A stretch of DNA of 17,053 bases from Rhodospirillaceae bacterium (GTDB lineage: Bacteria; Pseudomonadota; Alphaproteobacteria; Rhodospirillales; 2-02-FULL-58-16): the NCBI GenBank assembly GCA_013349695.1, contig DUZD01000026.1, positions 1 through 17,053 of the forward strand, given 5' to 3'. Below the pieces are notes generated by a model that did not search any database, was not told the DNA's origin, and saw nothing but the letters and a program-made list of their open reading frames with translations. Position numbers and translations under genes: made by a program. This document shows positions 7,848 through 16,949 of this stretch, piece by piece (the stretch's first letter is position 1; each line of letters starts with the position of its first letter).

Positions 7848-9281
7848 GTGGCGGTCACTGTCAAGGCAAGGAAACCGCTGGAGACGACGAAAACAATGGA
7901 AAGCGGTTCGGCTGACAGTCATGCGAATGCCCAGTGGGAAATGGTTTGCGGTCGGCTGCGCTCCGAGATCGGCGAGGCCGCCTATCAAAGCTGGCTGAAG
8001 CCGATGACCCTGCGCGAGGTTTTCGGCGGCCAAGTCCGGATTTCCGTGCCCACCCGTTTCATGCGCGACTGGATACTCGCCCATTACGTCAACCGTCTTT
8101 GCGCTTTGTGGCAGGGCGAGGATTCAAGCATCCAATCGGTGGACGTTTTCGTTCAGCCGGAACGCTCGCGGCGGGCGGCGGCGGACAAACCGGCCGCCGC
8201 TATTCAGCCCAAACCGCCAGTCACCGCCGGCGGCGGCGAGGATTACCACCGCAACATCTCGGCGCCTCTGGATCCGCGTTTCATTTTCGACCGGTTTGTC
8301 GTCGGCAAACCCAATGAATTCGCCCACGCCGCCGCCAGCCGCGTCGCCGAGGCGGCGGCGGTGCCGTTCAATCCGTTGTTCCTTTACGGCGGCGTCGGCC
8401 TGGGCAAGACTCATCTGATGCATGCCATTGCCTGGCACATCCGCAAGAAGGACCCGGCGCGCACCGTCATCTATCTTTCCGCCGAGAAGTTCATGTACCG
8501 CTTCATCCGCGCCCTTCGCGAGCAGAGCACGTTCGATTTCAAGGACCAGTTCCGCTCGATCGACGTGCTGTTGATCGACGACGTCCAGTTCATCAGCGGC
8601 AAGGAGTCCACCCAGGAAGAGTTCTTCCACACTTTCAACGCCCTCGTCGACCAGGGACGCCAAATCGTCGTTTCCGCCGACAAGTCGCCTTCGGACCTGG
8701 AGGGCATGGAAGACCGCTTGAAATCGCGTCTCAACTGCGGTTTGGTCGCCGACATTCACGCCACGACTTACGAGTTGCGCTTGGGCATCCTTCAGTCGAA
8801 AGCCGAACAGCTGGGGGTCGATGACGTGTCGAGCAAGGTCTTGGAGTTCCTGGCCCATAAGATTACCGCCAACGTCCGTGAACTGGAGGGCGCCCTCAAC
8901 CGCGTCGTCGCCCATGCCCAACTGATCGGCCGGGAAATCTGCCTGGAAACCATCCAGGAAGTCCTTCACGATCTTTTGCGCGCCAACGACCGCCGCGTGA
9001 CAATCGAAGAAATTCAGAAACGCGTCGCCTCCCACTTCAACATCCGGGTCACCGATATGAGCTCGGCCCGGCGCGCCCGCTCCGTCGCCAGGCCCCGCCA
9101 GGTTGCCATGTATCTGGCCAAGCAGCTGACCTCGCGGTCGTTGCCCGAGATCGGCCGCAAGTTCGGCAACCGCGATCACACGACGGTGATGCATGCGGTA
9201 AAAAAGATCGACGAACTGCGCGACCAAGATTCCGCTTTCGCCGAGGACGTGGAGCTTCTGCGCCGTCTGTTGGAGGGTTGA
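7848..9281 (+). CDS. dnaA: Chromosomal replication initiator protein DnaA
   Basis: DnaA binds origin boxes, forms an ATP-dependent filament and melts the origin so the helicase can load. The 477-residue protein has domain I (about 26-95, WEMVCGRLRSEIGEAAYQSW), a short variable linker, an AAA+ domain with Walker A GGVGLGKT (181-188, Lys187) and Walker B LLIDDVQF (Asp244-Asp245), and a domain IV whose signature FGNRDHTTVMHA includes Asp443-His444 for DNA-box binding. The GTG at 7848 is preferred because GGAAGA (7835-7840) lies 7 bp before it; the TTG at 7845 is too close, and an ATG 17 codons further in is also possible. It has its own terminator at 9313-9339. A GANTC site upstream could link expression to CcrM-type methylation, as reported in Caulobacter; that is inference. 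Confidence 0.97.
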   Translation: MAVTVKARKPLETTKTMESGSADSHANAQWEMVCGRLRSEIGEAAYQSWLKPMTLREVFGGQVRISVPTRFMRDWILAHYVNRLCALWQGEDSSIQSVDVFVQPERSRRAAADKPAAAIQPKPPVTAGGGEDYHRNISAPLDPRFIFDRFVVGKPNEFAHAAASRVAEAAAVPFNPLFLYGGVGLGKTHLMHAIAWHIRKKDPARTVIYLSAEKFMYRFIRALREQSTFDFKDQFRSIDVLLIDDVQFISGKESTQEEFFHTFNALVDQGRQIVVSADKSPSDLEGMEDRLKSRLNCGLVADIHATTYELRLGILQSKAEQLGVDDVSSKVLEFLAHKITANVRELEGALNRVVAHAQLIGREICLETIQEVLHDLLRANDRRVTIEEIQKRVASHFNIRVTDMSSARRARSVARPRQVAMYLAKQLTSRSLPEIGRKFGNRDHTTVMHAVKKIDELRDQDSAFAEDVELLRRLLEG

Positions 9282-9312
9282 GTTCCCCTCCTTTTTCAGC
9301 GCCTCCCGCCTT

Positions 9313-9339
9313 GCCGGCGCGGCCGCGGCGGCATTTTTT
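9313..9339 (+). terminator. Intrinsic terminator after dnaA
   Basis: GCCGGCGC (9313-9320) pairs with GCGGCGGC (9325-9332), with one G-G mismatch, around the loop GGCC. ATTTTTT follows at 9333-9339. It lies 31 bp after the dnaA stop. Confidence 0.7.
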
Positions 9340-9422
9340 CAGCGATCGTCCGACGGTGCCGGGACAGGGCTTCGAAAAGGGCCCGGCGCGAAGCGGAAAT
9401 CGCTTTCGATCGCAGTGATTTT

Positions 9423-9431
9423 TGGTATAAT
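9423..9431 (+). promoter_or_regulatory. Extended -10 promoter upstream of dnaN
   Basis: TGGTATAAT is a perfect extended -10 element (TGnTATAAT). No good -35 is seen at 16-18 bp upstream, which is typical when the -10 is extended. It lies between the dnaA terminator and dnaN. Transcription would start near 9438, at a GANTC site (GACTC, 9439-9443), giving a dnaN leader of about 135 bases. Confidence 0.65.
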
Positions 9432-9442
9432 GACCGATGACT

Positions 9443-9468
9443 CACGGGGCTTGTCCATGAGCCCCGTG
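9443..9468 (+). promoter_or_regulatory. Strong hairpin in the dnaN leader
   Basis: CACGGGGCT (9443-9451) pairs perfectly with AGCCCCGTG (9460-9468) around an 8-base loop. It starts a few bases after the expected transcription start. A weak T4 run (9475-9478) follows after 6 bases, so attenuation or 5'-end protection are both possible. The loop bases GTCCATG (9453-9459) are complementary to CATGGAC (9556-9562), just before the dnaN start. Confidence 0.55.
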
Positions 9469-9572
9469 AATGGTCTTTTCGGAGAGCTCGGCGGCCGCCG
9501 CGGGCGGCATCGGCGAAGGTCCCTTCGCGGCGGCCAATCAAGCCGCCATGGGAGTCATGGACGGGACGAAGA

Positions 9573-10694
9573 ATGGCCATGAAACTGACCGTCGAACAAG
9601 CCACGTTTTTGAAAGCGCTTGCCCACGTGCATAGTGTCGTCGAACGCCGCAACACCATCCCGATCCTTGCCAACGTCCGGATGGAAGCGGGCGACGGCAC
9701 ATTGAGCCTGAATGCCACCGATATGGACTTGGACATCGTCGAGGCCGTCGACGCCGAGGTCGCCGCCACCGGAGCGACGACGGTGACGGCGCATATTCTC
9801 TATGACATCGTCCGCAAGCTGCCCGAGGGCTCGCAGGTGGAACTGGCCGGCGGCGGCGAGGACCAACTCAAGCTCACCTCCGGACGTTCCAGGTTCAGCC
9901 TGGCCTGCCTGCCGACGGAGGAATTTCCGGTCATGTCCGGGGGCGACCTGCCCCATGGCTTCACTCTCCAGGCGGGCGACCTCCGCGCCCTCATCGACCG
10001 CACGCGGTTCGCCATTTCCACCGAGGAAACCCGCTATTATCTCAACGGCATTTTCCTGCACGCGGCCAGCCGCGATGGCGTCGATGTCCTTCGCGCCGTC
10101 GCTACCGACGGCCATCGGCTGGCCAGCGTCGAGGTCCCCTTGCCGGCCGGCGCCGCCGGCATACCCGGCATCATCGTTCCTCGCAAGATGGTCACCGAAC
10201 TGAGAAAGCTCATCGACGAATCCACCGACGCCATCGCCATCGCTCTTTCCGAAACCAAGATCCGGTTTACCTTTGATAACACCGAGTTGACCTCGAAGCT
10301 GATCGACGGAACCTTTCCCGATTACGAGCGCGTCATCCCCACCGGCAATGACAAGCAAATGGAAGTGGACCGCAAGTTGTTCGCCGCCGCCGTCGACCGG
10401 GTTTCGGCTATTTCTAGCGAGAAATCGCGGGCGGTGAAACTGTCATTGAGCAGCGGCACCCTGGTCCTTTCGGCCAGTAGCCCGGACAGCGGCAGCGCCA
10501 CCGAGGAACTGGAAGTGGCTTATCAGGGCGAATCCATGGAGATCGGCTTCAATTCCCGCTATTTGCTCGACATTACCCACCAGATCCAGAGCGGCGACGC
10601 CCATCTATCCCTGGCCGACGCCGCCTCGCCGACGATTCTCCGCGATGCCGGCGACGCCAGCGCGCTCTACGTGCTTATGCCCATGCGTGTGTAA
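9573..10694 (+). CDS. dnaN: DNA polymerase III beta subunit (sliding clamp)
   Basis: The beta clamp encircles DNA as a dimer and tethers DNA polymerase III and many repair proteins. The 373-residue length and three-fold domain layout fit the family (366 in E. coli). Recognisable parts are the N-terminus MKLTVEQATFLKAL, the RSRFSLACLPTEEFP segment of domain 1, the ATDGHRLA motif of domain 2, FPDYERVIP in the domain 2-3 link, and the C-terminal YVLMPMRV that forms the partner-binding pocket. An ATG at 9579 is a near-equal alternative start giving MKLTVEQ; the ribosome binding site before either is weak. recF starts within 90 bp downstream and gyrB follows, so these are probably co-transcribed from the extended -10 promoter at 9423. 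Confidence 0.98.
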   Translation: MAMKLTVEQATFLKALAHVHSVVERRNTIPILANVRMEAGDGTLSLNATDMDLDIVEAVDAEVAATGATTVTAHILYDIVRKLPEGSQVELAGGGEDQLKLTSGRSRFSLACLPTEEFPVMSGGDLPHGFTLQAGDLRALIDRTRFAISTEETRYYLNGIFLHAASRDGVDVLRAVATDGHRLASVEVPLPAGAAGIPGIIVPRKMVTELRKLIDESTDAIAIALSETKIRFTFDNTELTSKLIDGTFPDYERVIPTGNDKQMEVDRKLFAAAVDRVSAISSEKSRAVKLSLSSGTLVLSASSPDSGSATEELEVAYQGESMEIGFNSRYLLDITHQIQSGDAHLSLADAASPTILRDAGDASALYVLMPMRV

Positions 10695-10784
10695 GGAGTG
10701 GTTGCGATCGGTTTCCAAGGCTTGGCCAGTGGCCCGCCTCCGCGGACCACCAGGCTGGACAATCCCGGCGAAGCTCCCACGCGC

Positions 10785-11966
10785 ATGGCCGGCGGGGCTT
10801 CTCGCCTGTCGGTGGCGCGCCTGCAACTCACCGACTTTCGCTCATTCGAGCGTCTGCGTCTGGAGTTGGATCCACGTCCGGTGGTGCTGTCGGGCCCTAA
10901 CGGCGCCGGCAAGACGAACATTTTGGAGGCGCTTTCCTTCCTCGTGCCCGGCCGCGGGCTGAGAAGGGCACGCTTGATCGAAGCGGCCCGCCGCCGGCCG
11001 GCGGATGACCGAAATGGCGGCGGCGCGGCGGCGTCATGCTGGACGGTGGCGGCGCGGCTGATGACGTCCTCGGGCATGGTGGAAATCGGCACCGGCCGTC
11101 AAGCACCGTCGGCGGCGGAGAAAGGCGAAAGGCGGGTAGTCCGTATCGACGGCCGGCCGGTAAAAAGCCACGCGGCACTCGCCGAAATCCTCGGCGCCTA
11201 TTGGCTGACGCCGCTGATGGACGGGCTGTTCGTGGATGGCGCCTCGGCCAGACGGCGCTTCATCGACCGTCTGGCCGTCGGCTTCGATCCCGCTCACGGG
11301 CAGCGTCTCGGCGCCTACAAACTGGCCTTGAGGGAAAGGTCGCTGCTGCTGCGCCAGGGCTGGCGAGGATCGGACCCGGACTGGCTGGCGGTACTGGAAC
11401 ACCGGATGGCGGCGAACGGGATCGCATTGGCGGCGGCGCGGCGCGAAACCGTGCATCGTCTGGCCGCCGTCCTGGCCTCGGGCAGCGGGCCCTTTGCCGG
11501 CGCCGGCATCGAGATCAGCGGCGAGGTCGAAAGCTGGCTCGACGAGCAGCCGGCGCTGGCGGCGGAGGAGCGCTTTCGCCAAGTCCTGGCGGCGGCGCGG
11601 AAAAGGGACGCCGAAACCGGCGGTGCCGGCTCGGGTCCGCACCGCGGCGACGTCAAGGTCCGGCAACCGAAGAGCGGCGAACCGGCGGAGTTTTGTTCGA
11701 CCGGCGAACAGAAAGCCCTTCTGCTCGCCATCGTCCTGGCCGGCGCCAGGATGCTGGCGGCGGAAAGAGGCGCGGCGCCCCTGTTGCTGTTGGACGAAGT
11801 GGCGGCGCACCTGGACAAGACACGACGCGAGGCTCTGTTCGGTGAAATCCTGGCAATGGACGCCCAGGCTTGGCTGACGGGAACCGATGCCGGCCTGTTC
11901 GCGCCCTTGCGGGGAAAGGCGCAATTTTTCGCCGTCGAAGACGCCAAGGTAAGGCCGGAAGGGTGA
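10785..11966 (+). CDS. recF: DNA replication and repair protein RecF
   Basis: RecF is an ABC-type ATPase that, with RecO and RecR, loads RecA at single-strand gaps. Visible are the N-terminal LQLTDFRSFERL strand, Walker A GPNGAGKT (37-44, Lys43), GPHRGD, the signature STGEQKALLLAIVLA, and Walker B LLLLDEVAAHLD (Asp337-Glu338). The ATG at 10785 gives 393 residues and a normal family N-terminus. The frame stays open back to a GTG at 10698, next to the dnaN stop, which would add 29 poorly family-like residues; the AAGGAG there abuts that GTG with no spacing, so I prefer the ATG, though its own ribosome binding site is weak. The region around residues 60-110 is Ala/Arg-rich and longer than in E. 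coli RecF (357 residues). gyrB begins 21 bp downstream. Confidence 0.93.
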   Translation: MAGGASRLSVARLQLTDFRSFERLRLELDPRPVVLSGPNGAGKTNILEALSFLVPGRGLRRARLIEAARRRPADDRNGGGAAASCWTVAARLMTSSGMVEIGTGRQAPSAAEKGERRVVRIDGRPVKSHAALAEILGAYWLTPLMDGLFVDGASARRRFIDRLAVGFDPAHGQRLGAYKLALRERSLLLRQGWRGSDPDWLAVLEHRMAANGIALAAARRETVHRLAAVLASGSGPFAGAGIEISGEVESWLDEQPALAAEERFRQVLAAARKRDAETGGAGSGPHRGDVKVRQPKSGEPAEFCSTGEQKALLLAIVLAGARMLAAERGAAPLLLLDEVAAHLDKTRREALFGEILAMDAQAWLTGTDAGLFAPLRGKAQFFAVEDAKVRPEG

Positions 11967-11987
11967 CGGAACAACGGTAAACGAACG

Positions 11988-14447
11988 ATGCGCGAAGAGA
12001 TCACCAACGCAACGCCCGGCGGCGGCGGCGAAACCTACGACGCCGAATCCATCCAGATTCTGCGCGGCCTGGATGCCGTGCGCAAACGCCCGGGCATGTA
12101 CATCGGCGACACCGACGACGGTTCCGGCCTGCATCGCCTGGTTTACGAAGCGGTGGACAATGCCATCGACGAGGCTTTGGCCGGTTTTTGCGACCGCGTC
12201 GGGGTCGTCCTCAACGCCGACGGTTCGGTCACGGTTTCCGATAACGGCCGCGGAATTCCCGTCGACATTCACGCCGAGGAAAATGTGTCGGCGGCGGAAG
12301 TGATCATGACCCATCTTCACGCCGGCGGTAAATTCGACCAGAACACCTATAAGGTTTCGGGCGGTCTGCATGGGGTTGGCGTGTCCGTCGTCAACGCCTT
12401 GTCGGAATGGATGGAACTGAATATCTGGCGCGACGGTAAGGAACACTCCATGCGTTTCAAGAACGGCGAGGCCGAGGCGCCGCTCCGCGTCAATGGCGAC
12501 GCGCCGGCCGTTGACGGCGCCCCCGTAACGGGAACGGAACTCACCTTCCTGCCTTCGCCCAAGACCTTCGCCGTGACCGAATTCGATTTCGCCACCCTGG
12601 AGCACCGGCTCAGGGAGCTGGCCTTCCTCAATTCGGGCGTTGCCTTGAAGCTCACCGACGCCCGCCACGTCGATGAAAAATCCGTGGAAATGCACTACGA
12701 AGGCGGCCTCAAGGCCTTTGTCGGCTATGTGGACCGGTCAAAAAACGTCCTCAATGAAGAGCCGATCATCGTTCTCGGCGAGCGCCACGGCATCGTCGTC
12801 GAGCTGGCCATGCAATGGAACGACAGCTACCACGAAACAACACTCTGTTTTACCAACAACATTCCGCAACGGGACGGCGGCGCTCATCTGGCGGGGTTTC
12901 GCGGGGCTCTGACTCGGACCATCAACGCCTACGCCAACGCCAGCGGCATCGCCAAAAAGGAAAAAGTCAACATCACCGGGGACGATTCCCGCGAGGGCCT
13001 GACCTGCGTGCTGTCGGTCAAGGCGCCGGATCCCAAATTTTCCTCGCAGACCAAGGACAAACTGGTGTCTTCCGAGATCAGGCCCGTCGTCGAGGGAATC
13101 GCCGGCGAGCAACTCGCTCAGTGGTTCGAGGAGCACCCGGCGGAAGCCAAAAGAGTGATCGGCAAGATCATCGAGGCCGCCTCCGCCCGCGAAGCCGCCC
13201 GCAAGGCGCGCGAACTGACCCGCCGCAAGGGGGTGCTGGACATCACCTCGCTGCCCGGCAAGCTCGCCGATTGCCAGGAAAAGGATCCCTCTTTCAGCGA
13301 GCTTTTCATCGTCGAGGGCGATTCCGCCGGCGGCTCGGCGAAGCAGGGGCGCCACCGCGCCAACCAGGCAATCCTGCCGCTCAGGGGCAAGATCCTCAAT
13401 GTCGAACGGGCGCGCTTCGACAAGATGCTGAGTTCCGCCGAGATCGGCACCCTGATCGCCGCTCTGGGCGCCGGCATCGGCAGCGAGGACTTCGACATCG
13501 ACAAGTGCCGCTACCATAAAATCATCATCATGACCGACGCCGATGTCGACGGCAGCCACATCCGCGCCCTGCTTTTGACCTTCTTTTACCGGCAAATGCC
13601 GGAGATCATCGAACGCGGCTATCTTTACATCGCCCAACCGCCGCTTTATCGAACCAAAAAGGGCAATTCCGAGGTTTATCTCAAGGACGACGCCGCCCTG
13701 GAGGACCATCTGTTCAACACCGCCATCGACGAAGGGCTCCTCTTTACCGGTTTCGACGGCGTCCAGGTGGCCGGCGCCGACTTGCGGTCCTTGGTCGAGG
13801 AGGCCCGCGCCGTCAAGGCCCTGCTCGGCGGTTTGGCCGAACACGTTCCCTTGCGGGTGGTCGAGCAGGCGGCCATTTCGGGCGCCTTGAACCCGCTGGT
13901 TCTGTCGGATGGGAGGCGCGCCGCCAGCGCCGCCGAATATATCGCCAAACGTCTGGACGCGCTGGAAATCGAGACCGAGCGAGGCTGGGCCGGCACCCCG
14001 CTGGACGATGGCGGACTGATGTTCTCGCGCATCTTGCGGGGCGTTGCCGAACGCCACGTCATCGACGGCGCCTTGATCCGAAGCACCGAAGCCCGGCGGC
14101 TGGACGAAAAGGCGGCCACTTTACAGAAAACCTACCAACACCACGGCAAACTCGTCGTCAAGGACCAGGAGCAGGTCATCACCGGCCCCGTTTCCCTGGT
14201 CGACAGGGTCATGGACGTGGGGCGCAAAGGCGTAGGCATCCAACGTTACAAGGGCCTGGGAGAGATGAACCCGAGTCAGCTTTGGGAGACGACGCTGGAC
14301 CCCAACGCGCGCATGCTCCTGCAGGTCAGGGTCAACCACGCCGACGACGCCGAGGAAGTGTTCTCGACGCTGATGGGTGACATGGTCGAGCCGCGCCGCG
14401 ATTTCATCCAGAAGAACGCCCTGAAGGTGGCGAATTTGGACGTCTGA
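11988..14447 (+). CDS. gyrB: DNA gyrase subunit B
   Basis: GyrB is the ATPase half of gyrase, which with GyrA introduces negative supercoils. The 819-residue protein (804 in E. coli) has the GHKL ATPase domain with EAVDNAIDEA, TVSDNGRGIP and GGLHGVGVSVVNAL, a transducer domain, a TOPRIM domain with FIVEGDSAGG (Glu443) and the metal-binding TDADVDGSH (Asp517, Asp519, Asp521), and the C-terminal QRYKGLGEMNP motif that contacts GyrA. The LPLRGKILNVE block is the equivalent of the quinolone-associated region of the family. The ATG lies 21 bp after recF, so it is probably the last gene of a dnaN-recF-gyrB operon. It converges on the minus-strand chaperone gene, with 22 bp between the two ends. Confidence 0.98.
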   Translation: MREEITNATPGGGGETYDAESIQILRGLDAVRKRPGMYIGDTDDGSGLHRLVYEAVDNAIDEALAGFCDRVGVVLNADGSVTVSDNGRGIPVDIHAEENVSAAEVIMTHLHAGGKFDQNTYKVSGGLHGVGVSVVNALSEWMELNIWRDGKEHSMRFKNGEAEAPLRVNGDAPAVDGAPVTGTELTFLPSPKTFAVTEFDFATLEHRLRELAFLNSGVALKLTDARHVDEKSVEMHYEGGLKAFVGYVDRSKNVLNEEPIIVLGERHGIVVELAMQWNDSYHETTLCFTNNIPQRDGGAHLAGFRGALTRTINAYANASGIAKKEKVNITGDDSREGLTCVLSVKAPDPKFSSQTKDKLVSSEIRPVVEGIAGEQLAQWFEEHPAEAKRVIGKIIEAASAREAARKARELTRRKGVLDITSLPGKLADCQEKDPSFSELFIVEGDSAGGSAKQGRHRANQAILPLRGKILNVERARFDKMLSSAEIGTLIAALGAGIGSEDFDIDKCRYHKIIIMTDADVDGSHIRALLLTFFYRQMPEIIERGYLYIAQPPLYRTKKGNSEVYLKDDAALEDHLFNTAIDEGLLFTGFDGVQVAGADLRSLVEEARAVKALLGGLAEHVPLRVVEQAAISGALNPLVLSDGRRAASAAEYIAKRLDALEIETERGWAGTPLDDGGLMFSRILRGVAERHVIDGALIRSTEARRLDEKAATLQKTYQHHGKLVVKDQEQVITGPVSLVDRVMDVGRKGVGIQRYKGLGEMNPSQLWETTLDPNARMLLQVRVNHADDAEEVFSTLMGDMVEPRRDFIQKNALKVANLDV

Positions 14448-14478
14448 AGGGGACCGGCGGCGATCCGCACTATCCCTT
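14447..14478. terminator. Possible bidirectional terminator between gyrB and the TorD-like gene
   Basis: AAGGG (14447-14451) can pair with CCCTT (14474-14478), and inside it GCGG (14457-14460) with CCGC (14465-14468) around CGAT. The two stems flank 5-base internal loops, and there is no T-run. It sits exactly where two convergent genes end, but the structure is weak. Confidence 0.25.
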
Positions 14479-15156
14479 GCGTTCGGCGATCCTTTTTCGC
14501 CTGGCGATCTCCGGCTGTTCGGAGGCGAGAAAGGCGGCGGTCAGTCCGGCCATTTCCCGGTAGAACGAAAGCTCCGCCCCGTCCTTGACCTTGGCGCAAA
14601 AAACGGCGGCCCATCCGGCCACATGCTTGCCGATGAATTCCTCTTCGTATCGCAGGCAGTTCAAGGCCTTGGCGAAATCTTCCCGCCGCCAGGCCCGGGC
14701 CTCCTGGGCGGCGATTTCGGCCATGAACTCCAAGGCGACGCTGATATGGTCCGGCATGCCGTGAAATTCGGCTTTGTATTCAAAACCGGCGGCCTCGATG
14801 AAGCGCTTGACCTCAATGGTTGGCGGTCCCCACAAGCCGCCGCCGTCCGGGCCTTGGTGAACGGAGGCATGGGGAGAGATGTGCTTGCCGGGCCCCAGGA
14901 ACAGCCTGGCGTACTCGACGGCCAGTTCCTCAAGCAAGGCTTCCTCGGGACGATGCATGAAATCGCCTTCCAGCTCGACAGCCGCCGCCACTAGGGATTG
15001 TTGGAATGGCGCCTCCTTGATGCGGCGCAGGAACTCCGCCGATACCTCCTCGCCAAAAACCCTGGCCAGGAAGCGGTAGAGATGACTTCGCTCTACCGCC
15101 GTCCTGGCCAGCATCCCAGGGGTTTTGGCGATGTTATCGCCGCCTGCTTGGGTCAT
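14470..15156 (-). CDS. TorD/DmsD-family molybdoenzyme chaperone
   Basis: A 228-residue, mostly helical cytoplasmic protein of the TorD family. These bind the signal region of a molybdopterin oxidoreductase, keep it folded for cofactor insertion and hold it back from Tat export until mature. Family blocks seen are EYARLFLGPGKHISPHASVH (81-100) and MPDHISVALEFM (134-145), matching the ExxRLF-GPG and PDHI-x-LEFM patterns. The ATG lies 5 bp after the stop of the molybdopterin oxidoreductase gene on the same strand, with AAAGG about 11 bp upstream, so the two are surely one transcription unit and the oxidoreductase is its likely client. The gene itself is intact, although its apparent client is truncated. 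Confidence 0.87.
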   Translation of the reverse strand: MTQAGGDNIAKTPGMLARTAVERSHLYRFLARVFGEEVSAEFLRRIKEAPFQQSLVAAAVELEGDFMHRPEEALLEELAVEYARLFLGPGKHISPHASVHQGPDGGGLWGPPTIEVKRFIEAAGFEYKAEFHGMPDHISVALEFMAEIAAQEARAWRREDFAKALNCLRYEEEFIGKHVAGWAAVFCAKVKDGAELSFYREMAGLTAAFLASEQPEIARRKRIAERKG

Positions 15157-15161
15157 TGGCT

Positions 15162-16949
15162 CTAAGCCTTTGTAACCGTCACCACGGTATCCATCCAGCG
15201 CATTTGCCCGTTAACGGGATCGGCGGCGTTGGGGACAATCCAGTTCGGGTGGGTTCCGTTGTTCTTCCACCATTTGAGCTCGAAGTCGGCGTCGCCCATG
15301 CCGTCCGGGGCTTTCTTGCCGGAAGCGTAGCGGCCGTACTCCCAGTGTCCGCAGTGATGCGAGATGGCGATGACGCCGGGAATGATGGCCGGCGTGACCC
15401 GGACCGTGGTCTCGATTTCGCCGACCGTGGATTTGACCTTGACCGGATCGCCGTCCTCGATCCCTTGGGCGGCGGCGGTGGTGGGGTTGATCCAGGCCGG
15501 ATTGTCGTGAAAAATCTCGGAAAGCCACTTGCAGTTCGCCGAACGCGAATGGATCTGCGCGGCGACCTTGTAAGTGGTCAGGATCAACTCGCCCGCCTTC
15601 ATCCGTTGGTGTTCGGGCACCGGCTTCCATGTCGGCAGCGGCGGAAAGCCTTTTGCCTCCATGAGGGACGAATAGAACTCCATATAGCCGGACTTGTTGA
15701 CCTTGTCGGGCTTGAAGCCGGAATAGACGGCCTCGCCGATCTTCTGTCCGACATAGGCCTTGTAAGCTTTCTTGGTATGGACGTAGCCCTTGGAGCGGGC
15801 TTCGTCCTCGCTCTCGACCTTGGCCTTGCGCCAGCTCCAATAGACTCCGGTCGCTTCGTCGAGAATGACTCCGTCCTTCTCGTAAGCCTCGGGACCGAGC
15901 ACCGACTTGTAGCTGAAATATTTCGGTTTGGCGCCGGCGTCGTGCCAAACGCCGTTCTTTTTCATGTACTCGAAGCCGCCGGCCTCCTTGACGCCGGGGG
16001 TCATCTCGCAGGACTGCCTAACGAATTCCTCTTTCGATTCAAAGCCCAGCGGGAAGCCCATCCGCCGGGCCAGTTCGACGCAGACATCGGCCATGTCCCT
16101 GGCCTCGCCCAAGGGCTTGACCATCGGCTGGCGAATATAGAATTCGGGCACCTGGACGGGCGAGACCATGTCTTCCCAGTCCCATCTTTCGAGATAGGTG
16201 GCATCGGGCAGGATCAGGTCGGCCAAAGCCGCCGATTCGTCGTAGAAAGGATTCGAGCAAACCGTGAAGGGAATGAGTTTTTCATCCTTGAGAATGTCGA
16301 TGTTTTCCCGCACTTCGCCGTTGGCGTAGACCGGGGTGTAGCAGTACCACATATAGACATCCGGCCTGCCGGCGGAGCCGTCCTTGATCATCTTCAGCAC
16401 GTTGTGGCTCATGTGATGGGTAGGCAACGCCGCCGCTCCCTTGGGGCCGTCGACGATCTTCAGCTTCTTGGCCTTCGGTTTGTCCTTCGGCCCCTTCGGA
16501 TATTTCCATTTGGCGCCGACGGCCTTGCAGCGGCCGCCCGGGTTGTCGATGTTGCCGGTGATCGAGGCGAGCATCTGCAAGGCCCGCTCGGTGTCGTTGC
16601 CGTTGTAATGCGCGACCGGCCCGCGGTAGCTGATGAGGCAGGCCGGATGGGTGGTGGCGAACTGGCGGGCGATGCCGGCGATCTTGGCCGCCGCGACGCC
16701 GCTTATTTTCTCCGCCCACTCCGGCGTGTACTCGGCCAGGTGGGCTTTCAGGGCGGCGACTTTCTCATCCACGGTGGCGTCGGGATCGGCCGTTACCTTG
16801 CAAAACTCGAGAAATTCCTCGCCGTCGCCCTTATGGAGGCCTTCGCTCATCACCACGTTGCACATGGCGAGGATCACCGCCAGGTCGGTTCCCGGCTTGA
16901 TCGGAATCCATTCGGCCGACTTGGCGGCGGTGTTGTGGCCTGCCCCCAT
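15162..16949 (-). pseudogene. Molybdopterin oxidoreductase catalytic subunit, N-terminally truncated
   Basis: 595 residues of a DMSO-reductase-family (Mo-bisMGD) catalytic subunit. Visible are AEWIPIKPGTD near the start, LADLILPDATYLERWDWED (roughly one-third to the middle), and the C-terminal cofactor-binding domain from about AGELILTTYK, with HSRSANCKWLSE, WINPTTAAAQGIEDGDPVKV and GVIAISHHCGHW. Intact members are about 750-1000 residues; the Tat signal, the N-terminal [4Fe-4S] cysteine motif and the residue coordinating molybdenum are all missing. Upstream, the frame meets TAG (16965-16967) in sequence unlike the family, and no ribosome binding site precedes the ATG at 16949. The gene is therefore interrupted, not just clipped by the window edge. 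Its sequence recalls polysulfide/thiosulfate/tetrathionate-type reductases, but the substrate cannot be set. Electron-transfer subunits would be expected upstream, outside the window. Confidence 0.8.

Noticed and set aside
9443..9478. Hairpin as the dnaA terminator
   Set aside because: A better terminator with a T6 run lies at 9313-9339, and this hairpin is downstream of a strong extended -10 element, so it is more likely part of the dnaN leader.
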